From Candidatus Neomicrothrix parvicella RN1 (GTDB taxonomy: Bacteria; Actinomycetota; Acidimicrobiia; Acidimicrobiales; VFJN01), in assembly GCA_945898515.1 (NCBI GenBank), contig CAMDIH010000017.1, forward strand, positions 1 to 39,418: a DNA stretch of 39,418 nt, read 5' to 3'. This document shows, one piece after another, positions 34,628 to 39,418 of the stretch. Within the stretch, counting starts at the first letter, position 1; each line of letters begins with the position of its first letter. The translations under genes and the position numbers were made by a program. The notes beneath the pieces were generated by a model. The model saw only the letters and a program-made list of their open reading frames with translations, was not told the DNA's origin and did not search any database.

Positions 34628-35752
34628 TCAGGTCATCCGGGCGGCGCGGCGATACACCCCGGCTATCCCCTCCGCATTGGCCTCGGCCCCATAACGATCG
34701 GCTCGATGACGTCCCGCCGCAGCGAGTTCCTCCCGTTGGTCGGGGTGGGCCAGCAACGCGCTGATGGCCCGGGCCCACTCGGCGGGGTCGTCGGGGTCCA
34801 CCAGCACACCGGCGTCGCCTACCACCTCGGCCAAAGCGGTGACGTTGGCCGCCACCAGCGCCACCCCACGCGCCATGGCCTCGACCGCTGGAAGCCCGAA
34901 CCCCTCGTAGCGCGATGGCACCGCCACTACCGTCGCCAGGCCGTATAAACCAGCCATATCGGCCGAAGAAATACGACCCACCCGACGCACCGATCCGCTC
35001 AAGCCGAGCGCTTCGATCCGACCTCGTACCGCCGCCTCCTCGCTGCCCTCACCACCGGGCAGCACGAGGATCGCATCGGGGTGATGGACCACTACCACCG
35101 CAAACGCCTCCAGGAGGGTGCCGTGGTTTTTATGGGGGTAGGTGATAGCGGGGTAGAGCACCATCGGCCCAGTGATCGAATAGCGATTGCTCACGTCTGC
35201 AGGCGCGCTCACCACCCGGGGTACACCCACCCCGTGGGGCACCGCTACCACTCGCGCCGGATCAGCATCAAAACGCGAAATAACGGAGCGCCGCACGAAC
35301 TCAGTGGGGGTAAGCACCAGCCGCGCCGCCCGCACCGCAGCCGGGATCGCCACCCGCAAGTAGGCCCGCTTAGCTGCGCTATGGGTGGCGCGGCGTTCGA
35401 GGGGTTGGAGATCGTGCAGGGTCACCACGCATGGGGAGCGGCGCCGCACGGGCACGGTGCCCCCCGCGTGGTGCACGACGTCCAGACCTCGACTACGGCG
35501 AGCCAGCCAGGTGGATTCGGCCAGGATTCTCCGAGCCCGCCGCCGCCCCGACCCCCGCCACACCTGCGTGGGAAAGGCCGCCACCACCTCCGGATAGGCG
35601 GCCGCAAAGGGCGCCGAGACAAACAGAACCACCTCGAGATCGGGTGCCGCGAGGGCCGCGAGGGCCAGCAGGCTCCCCACGGTGGACTCCTCGCTGCCGC
35701 CCACCTCGCCGGGCACGAGCCACAGCAGGTTGATCCCCACCTTGGTGGTCAT
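34628..35752 (-). CDS. Family 4 glycosyltransferase (GT-B fold)
   Basis: The 374-residue retaining glycosyltransferase has an N-terminal acceptor domain (GINLLWLVPGEVGGSEEST at 5-23) and VVTLHDLQPLERR. The C-terminal donor domain has GPMVLYPAITYPHKNH, VLPGGEGSEE, and the E-x7-E motif region YEGFGLPAVEAMARGVALVAAN. It probably extends a lipid-linked surface glycan in the cytoplasm; donor and acceptor are unknown. The ATG at 35752 overlaps the TGA stop of the upstream GT4 gene as ATGA, so the two are co-translated. Both share organisation and several motif strings, consistent with an old tandem duplication. 54 bases separate it from the His-motif protein downstream. Confidence 0.9.
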   Translation of the reverse strand: MTTKVGINLLWLVPGEVGGSEESTVGSLLALAALAAPDLEVVLFVSAPFAAAYPEVVAAFPTQVWRGSGRRRARRILAESTWLARRSRGLDVVHHAGGTVPVRRRSPCVVTLHDLQPLERRATHSAAKRAYLRVAIPAAVRAARLVLTPTEFVRRSVISRFDADPARVVAVPHGVGVPRVVSAPADVSNRYSITGPMVLYPAITYPHKNHGTLLEAFAVVVVHHPDAILVLPGGEGSEEAAVRGRIEALGLSGSVRRVGRISSADMAGLYGLATVVAVPSRYEGFGLPAVEAMARGVALVAANVTALAEVVGDAGVLVDPDDPAEWARAISALLAHPDQREELAAAGRHRADRYGAEANAEGIAGVYRRAARMT

Positions 35753-36828
35753 GCAGTGCCCACCGCCGCGCGGTAGGCCGATACCAGAGCATCAGCGGTG
35801 CGATCCCAGGTAAAGGTGGCGGCTCGGGCCACCGCAGCATCCCGCAACTGATCACAGAGCGCGGGGTCATCAAGGGCCCGACGCAGGGCCCCGGCGATGG
35901 CGTCACAGTCCAGTGGGTCCACCAACAACGCGGCGTTTCCCGCCACCTCTGCGGTGGCGGTGTTCGCCGAGGTGACCACCACGGCCCCTTGCGCCATGGC
36001 TTCGAGCACCGGCAGACCAAAACCCTCACACAGAGACGGGTAGGCCACCACCGCGGCCGCCGCGTAGAGCGCATGCAGATCGGCCCGGGGTACGAAGCCC
36101 AAACGGCGCACTCCGGTCGAGGGAAGATCCTCCCCCCAGCCATCGGGGCCCACCACCACCAGGGTTACCCGGCTATCGCCGAGTCGGCGGTGCGCCTCGG
36201 TGAGACGGGCGAGGTTCTTACGCGGCTCCACCGTGCCGGCGAACAATACGAAGGGATCCTCTAACCCATAGACGGCGCGCACCCGGGCCACCTCGGAGGC
36301 CCCTACGGCCTCCACCGCGGTGGCCCAGGGGGTAATCCGAAGACGAGCATCGTCGATACCCGCCGTCTGGCAGTCTTGGCGCGTGGCCTCCGATGGGCAC
36401 ACCACGATGGCGGCTTCGTCCCGCACGATGGCCAGAAAGCGCGTAAAGACACGAACGCCCCGGGCGGTGAAGTGCGTGGGGTCGTGCAGGAAGTGCAGGT
36501 CGTGCACCGTGGCCACCAGCGGGGCAGTCGATGCTGGGGCCACATGGGCCGTGGCGTGCACCACATCGACCGGGCCCGTGGCCCGCTCCACCCGCGGAAG
36601 GCGCCACCGCTGCCACGAGTCGTAGAGGGCCAAGCGGGGCAGGGGAAGGGCCCGCACGGGAATCGGGGGCCGCCAAGGCAAGGGGGGCGGCTGCCGATGC
36701 CAGGCGCTCACGCCCACCTGCTCCACCCCACCGCGTTGGGCTACTGCGGCGATGGCATCCAAGGTGGCGCGGGCACTTCCGCCGGGCACTCGGTGCCAGC
36801 ACTGCTCGAGGGTGACGGCAACTCGCAT
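35749..36828 (-). CDS. Family 4 glycosyltransferase (GT-B fold), tandem partner
   Basis: The 359-residue GT4 enzyme carries VATVHDLHFLHDPTHFTARG, ICPSEATR-like VVCPSEATRQD, the donor-domain FVLFAGTVEPRKNLARL, and YPSLCEGFGLPVLEAMAQGAVVV with the E-x7-E acids. It resembles mannosyl/rhamnosyltransferases of polysaccharide clusters; donor unknown. It is the first gene of the minus-strand run 36828-31882. No Shine-Dalgarno or TANNNT box at the usual spacing is visible before its ATG. It is divergent from the 12-codon upstream ORF and epimerase on the other strand. The 45 bases between 36828 and 36874 must hold both promoters. Confidence 0.9.
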   Translation of the reverse strand: MRVAVTLEQCWHRVPGGSARATLDAIAAVAQRGGVEQVGVSAWHRQPPPLPWRPPIPVRALPLPRLALYDSWQRWRLPRVERATGPVDVVHATAHVAPASTAPLVATVHDLHFLHDPTHFTARGVRVFTRFLAIVRDEAAIVVCPSEATRQDCQTAGIDDARLRITPWATAVEAVGASEVARVRAVYGLEDPFVLFAGTVEPRKNLARLTEAHRRLGDSRVTLVVVGPDGWGEDLPSTGVRRLGFVPRADLHALYAAAAVVAYPSLCEGFGLPVLEAMAQGAVVVTSANTATAEVAGNAALLVDPLDCDAIAGALRRALDDPALCDQLRDAAVARAATFTWDRTADALVSAYRAAVGTA

Positions 36829-36859
36829 AGGTACTGCGAGAGTCTCCCATGAGAGCCGG

Positions 36860-36865
36860 TAGTGT
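36860..36865 (+). promoter_or_regulatory. Candidate -10 box for upstream ORF/epimerase (TAGTGT, eight bases before ATG)
   Basis: TAGTGT is followed by CCGAAGCC and an ATG at 36874. A transcription start six to eight bases downstream would give a leaderless or near-leaderless upstream ORF. The next gene's ATG would be 35 bases into the transcript. Confidence 0.4.
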
Positions 36866-36873
36866 CCGAAGCC

Positions 36874-36912
36874 ATGCGCCCGCTCAGCCCTACCGTGGGC
36901 CCCTTGCGATGA
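36874..36912 (+). CDS. Candidate 12-residue leader peptide (upstream ORF)
   Basis: The ORF encodes [12 protein letters not shown] and a TGA stop. Its last four bases, ATGA (36909-36912), contain the start codon of the epimerase gene in another frame, a classic coupling overlap. A TAGTGT box eight bases before the ATG suggests leaderless translation. The epimerase itself has no Shine-Dalgarno in front of its ATG, so ribosomes terminating on the upstream ORF may be its main source. The peptide is Pro/Arg-rich without a run of a single amino acid, so attenuation by one amino acid is not suggested. Purely sequence-based inference. Confidence 0.4.
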   Translation: MRPLSPTVGPLR

Positions 36913-37961
36913 AGGTCCTCGTCACTGGCAGTGCCGGCCTCATCGGCTCCGAGGCCGTCGAGTTTTTCGACGCGCTGGGCTTTGATGTGCACGGAATCGA
37001 CAACAACATGCGGGCCAACTTCTTCGGGCCGGGCGGCGATACCACCTGGAACCGGCAGCGCCTTGAGGCATCCTGCCGGCGCTACACCCACCACGACCTC
37101 GACATCCGCGACCGTCTCGACGTAGAGAGACTATTTCAGCGCAACGCCTACGAATTGGTGATCCACGCGGCCGCTCAACCCAGCCACGACCTCGCCGCCC
37201 TCCGACCCTTCGACGACTTCGACGTGAACGCCGGTGGCACCCTGAACTTGTTGGAGGCAGCCCACCGCCACACTCCCGATGCCGTGTTCATCACCGTGTC
37301 TACCAACAAGGTCTACGGCGACAACCCCAACAAGATTCCGCTGAGCGAATTCGAGACACGGTGGGATTACGCCGACCCCGCCTTCGCCGAGGGTATCGCC
37401 GAGACGATGTCGATCGATGGCTGCCTACACTCGGTCTTCGGCGCCTCCAAGGTGGCGGCCGACTTGATGACCCAGGAATACGGCCGCTATTTCGGGCTCC
37501 GCACCGGCACGTTTCGAGGCGGTTGTCTGACCGGCCCGCATCACTCCGGCGTGCCCCTTCATGGGTTCCTCAGCTACCTCGTGCACACCGCCCTGATCGG
37601 CACGGACTACACGATCTTGGGCTACCAGGGGAAGCAGGTACGGGATCAGATCCACTCGGCCGATGTCATCGGTGCATTCTGGGCGTTTGCCCAGAACCCT
37701 CGGGCGGGCGAGTTCTACAACCTCGGCGGCGGCCGCCCGAACGCCGCCAGCATCCTCGAGTGCGTGGAACTCATCGCCGAGGCCTCCGGGGGCCGGCGCC
37801 CCACCCTCACCTACGACCCCACCCACCGGGTTGGGGATCACATCTGCTACTACACCGATATGGGGAAGTTCCGGGAGCACTACCCCGAGTGGGTGCAGCA
37901 ACACGACCTACCGGCCATCGTGGACGAGATGGTGACCAACGCCATCGCGCACCTCGACTGA
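36909..37961 (+). CDS. CDP-paratose 2-epimerase-like NAD-dependent epimerase
   Basis: The 350-residue extended short-chain dehydrogenase starts [20 protein letters not shown]. It continues with [13 protein letters not shown], then [22 protein letters not shown] and [41 protein letters not shown] (shown here only as landmarks). These are characteristic of the tyvelose/paratose 2-epimerase branch and of close relatives acting on UDP- or GDP-sugars. [17 protein letters not shown] near the end is also family-typical. The true substrate in this organism is open. ATG 36909 is preferred to an ATG 20 codons upstream, because similarity begins at MKVLVTG and the upstream residues overlap the proposed leader ORF. 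Confidence 0.85.
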   Translation: MKVLVTGSAGLIGSEAVEFFDALGFDVHGIDNNMRANFFGPGGDTTWNRQRLEASCRRYTHHDLDIRDRLDVERLFQRNAYELVIHAAAQPSHDLAALRPFDDFDVNAGGTLNLLEAAHRHTPDAVFITVSTNKVYGDNPNKIPLSEFETRWDYADPAFAEGIAETMSIDGCLHSVFGASKVAADLMTQEYGRYFGLRTGTFRGGCLTGPHHSGVPLHGFLSYLVHTALIGTDYTILGYQGKQVRDQIHSADVIGAFWAFAQNPRAGEFYNLGGGRPNAASILECVELIAEASGGRRPTLTYDPTHRVGDHICYYTDMGKFREHYPEWVQQHDLPAIVDEMVTNAIAHLD

Positions 37962-37974
37962 CCAGGGGGTCACG

Positions 37975-39183
37975 GTGCGCCTCACGATTCTCAATCAGTT
38001 CTACGCCCCCGACATCAGCCCCACGGCCCAGATGGCCGCTTCCCTGGCCGAGCATCGGGCCGCCCGGGGCGACGAGGTCACCGTCGTTACCGGCCAAGCC
38101 GGCTACCTCGAGGGTCGCCTCGCCCGGCGCAGTGCCCCGCCACCCGGCCTGCGGATCCGCCGAGTCTGGACCCCCGACCTCGGCAAGTCATCTCTGACTC
38201 GGCGCCTCGGTGGTTACGCCACCTTCTCGCTCGGCAGTGCCATCCGCCTGGCCCTCCTGCCCCGCCAAGACGTGATCATCGCCATGACCACCCCTCCCCT
38301 AGTGGTGGTGGCGGCGGTGCTGCACCAACTTCTCCACCCCCAGACCCAGGTCGTTCTGTGGAGCATGGACTGCTACCCCGACGCGGCCGAACGTTTTGGC
38401 GAACTTAAGAGCGGGGGCGTGGCGAGTCGTGCGCTTCGCCGCCTCACCCGCTGGGCCTTTCGCCACCTCTCCGCCGGTGTTGTGCTCGACGGCGCCATGG
38501 CCGATCTCCTGAACTCGCAGTACGCCCCCCGCCCGGGAACCCCGCCCCTCCACCTCATCCCCAACTGGGAACGCCAGGCGCTGCTACCCAATCCCACCCC
38601 CGCCGACCCCGTGTGGTCGGGCTATAAGGCGCTGCACACCGACAACCGCTGCGTCTTGCTCTATCTCGGCAACACCGGCATCGGGCACCGGTTCGATACC
38701 GTGCTCGATGCGGCGGCGGAACTCGGCGACGAGGCCCTGTTCCTGTTCGTTGGCGGTGGGGCCCGCTGGGACGCCCTGCAGGCGGCGGTCAACGATCAGG
38801 GGCTCACCAACGTCGTGTTTCGCGGCTATGTGCCCAAGGACGAAACCCCGGCGCTCATGGCCGGTGCCCATGGGGCCCTCATCACGCTCGACGATCGCGC
38901 CTTAGGGGTGATGAGTCCCTCCAAGATGCACGCCAACCTCGCCGCCCGCCTCCCGATCCTCTACGTCGGTCCCGCCGGCAGCAACGTAGACGAGGCCATC
39001 GACGAGCACCACTGTGGCGTCAGCCTGCGCCATGGCGACACCGCCGGCTTGGTGGAGGCCGTGCGGCGCTTAGCGAACGACCCCGACGGGCCGGGTCGAT
39101 CCCGGGCGGCGTTCGAGACTGCCTACTGCGACGCCGTGAGCCTGCCGGCCTTCGACGCCCTCCTTGACGGCCTCGCGGGCTAA
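37975..39183 (+). CDS. Family 4 glycosyltransferase, WbuB-like
   Basis: The 402-residue GT-B enzyme has an N-terminal RLTILNQFYAPDISPTAQMAASL typical of WbuB/GumH-like enzymes. MTTPPLVVVAAVL and LWSMDCYPDAAERFG follow, then LIPNWERQALLPN, LYLGNTGIGHRFDT and FRGYVPKDETPALMAGAHGALITL. PSKMHANLAARLPILYVG follows. In WbuB-type enzymes the donor is often UDP-FucNAc or a related sugar; here unknown. The start is a GTG at 37975 with GGGGG five bases upstream. It lies 13 bases after the epimerase gene and probably forms one operon with it. It converges with the UXS-like gene, four bases between stops. Confidence 0.88.
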   Translation: MRLTILNQFYAPDISPTAQMAASLAEHRAARGDEVTVVTGQAGYLEGRLARRSAPPPGLRIRRVWTPDLGKSSLTRRLGGYATFSLGSAIRLALLPRQDVIIAMTTPPLVVVAAVLHQLLHPQTQVVLWSMDCYPDAAERFGELKSGGVASRALRRLTRWAFRHLSAGVVLDGAMADLLNSQYAPRPGTPPLHLIPNWERQALLPNPTPADPVWSGYKALHTDNRCVLLYLGNTGIGHRFDTVLDAAAELGDEALFLFVGGGARWDALQAAVNDQGLTNVVFRGYVPKDETPALMAGAHGALITLDDRALGVMSPSKMHANLAARLPILYVGPAGSNVDEAIDEHHCGVSLRHGDTAGLVEAVRRLANDPDGPGRSRAAFETAYCDAVSLPAFDALLDGLAG

Positions 39184-39187
39184 GGGG

Positions 39188-39418
39188 TCATCGACGGCGG
39201 AAGTAGTCAGCGGTACGGCTGAGACCATCGACGAGGTCCACGGTCGGCTCCCACCCCAATAGGGACTTGGCCAGGGTGATGTCGGGCTGACGTTGGATGG
39301 GGTCGTCGACGGGCAAGGGTTGGTACACGATCTCGCTCGAGGACCCGGTGAGTTCCACCACCAGCGCGGCCAGTTCGGCCACCGTGTGCTCCGTGTAGGG
39401 ATTTCCGATGTTCACCGG
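39188..39418 (-). CDS. UDP-glucuronate decarboxylase-like (UXS) epimerase, C-terminal end only
   Basis: The last 76 residues of an extended short-chain dehydrogenase are visible: [55 protein letters not shown] and GLSRTADYF. This C-terminal block is typical of UDP-xylose synthase (UDP-glucuronic acid decarboxylase) and close UDP-sugar relatives. The Rossmann site and catalytic YxxxK lie beyond the right edge. It suggests UDP-xylose or a related pentose is also made for the nearby glycosyltransferases. The start is not in the window. Confidence 0.82.
   Translation of the reverse strand, partial: PVNIGNPYTEHTVAELAALVVELTGSSSEIVYQPLPVDDPIQRQPDITLAKSLLGWEPTVDLVDGLSRTADYFRRR

Noticed and set aside
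36849-36908. Upstream in-frame ATG of the paratose-epimerase-like gene
   Set aside because: The 20 added residues do not match the family, whose conserved part begins at MKVLVTG.

Overview
The window looks like chromosomal backbone of a GC-rich actinobacterium. GC is roughly two thirds by eye, and genes are tightly packed with many stop/start overlaps. Family content includes FtsEX, RF2, SecA, HPF, ComF, AhcY, a ManB block, DUF3499, DUF5719, an SCO6745-like protein and coenzyme F420 genes. The gene set resembles the actinobacterial neighbourhood that in Mycobacterium tuberculosis carries secA1, sahH, manB, fbiA, fbiB and wbbL. An Acidimicrobiia-like lineage is my best guess, but that is inference. 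I see no rRNA, tRNA, CRISPR array, transposase or phage gene, and no gene-free stretch longer than 300 bases.

Layout. 1-2523: partial NudC-type NADH pyrophosphatase (-), an SCO6745-like protein (+) and an enoyl-CoA hydratase family protein (-). 2658-2861: an orphan Flp-type pilin (+). 2875-9383: a minus-strand housekeeping run, in transcription order comF, hpf, secA, prfB, ftsE, ftsX (competence-like phosphoribosyltransferase, ribosome hibernation, protein export, translation termination, division). 9523-10278: an anchored exported protein (+). 10406-14625: a minus-strand run of phosphomannomutase/phosphoglucomutase, Trm112-like protein, phosphoglucose/phosphomannose isomerase and adenosylhomocysteinase. 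14651-19586: a minus-strand run of DUF3499, CPBP protease, a large GT-C-like membrane protein and a GtrA-GT2 fusion. 19670-21667: ftsH (+). 21668-27007: a minus-strand envelope operon with a giant GT2/membrane fusion, DUF5719 and a membrane-anchored thioredoxin-like protein. 27108-31860: a plus-strand run of a small protein, a WbbL-like GT2, GDP-6-deoxy-D-mannose reductase (rmd), GDP-mannose dehydratase (gmd), cofD and cofE. 31882-36828: a minus-strand run of two GT4 enzymes, a secreted His-motif protein, a mannose-1-phosphate guanylyltransferase-like enzyme and a GalE-like epimerase. 36874-39418: a 12-codon upstream ORF, a CDP-paratose-2-epimerase-like enzyme, a WbuB-like GT4 (all +) and the C-terminal end of a UDP-xylose-synthase-like gene (-).

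How the genes fit together. The theme is envelope sugar supply and transfer. Isomerase, ManB, guanylyltransferase, Gmd and Rmd together could run fructose-6-phosphate to GDP-D-rhamnose, and at least six glycosyltransferases lie nearby. F420 genes (cofD, cofE) are translationally chained to gmd.

The least expected signals concern expression. First, at least seven genes carry a TANNNT -10-like box exactly six bases before the start codon, and three more have it nine bases before, pointing to widespread leaderless transcription. Second, the rmd-gmd-cofD-cofE chain uses successive TTGA, CTGA and ATGA overlaps, implying a CTG start for cofD. Third, a short, probably leaderless upstream ORF overlaps the start of the paratose-epimerase-like gene. 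I found no clearly new defence or mobile system.
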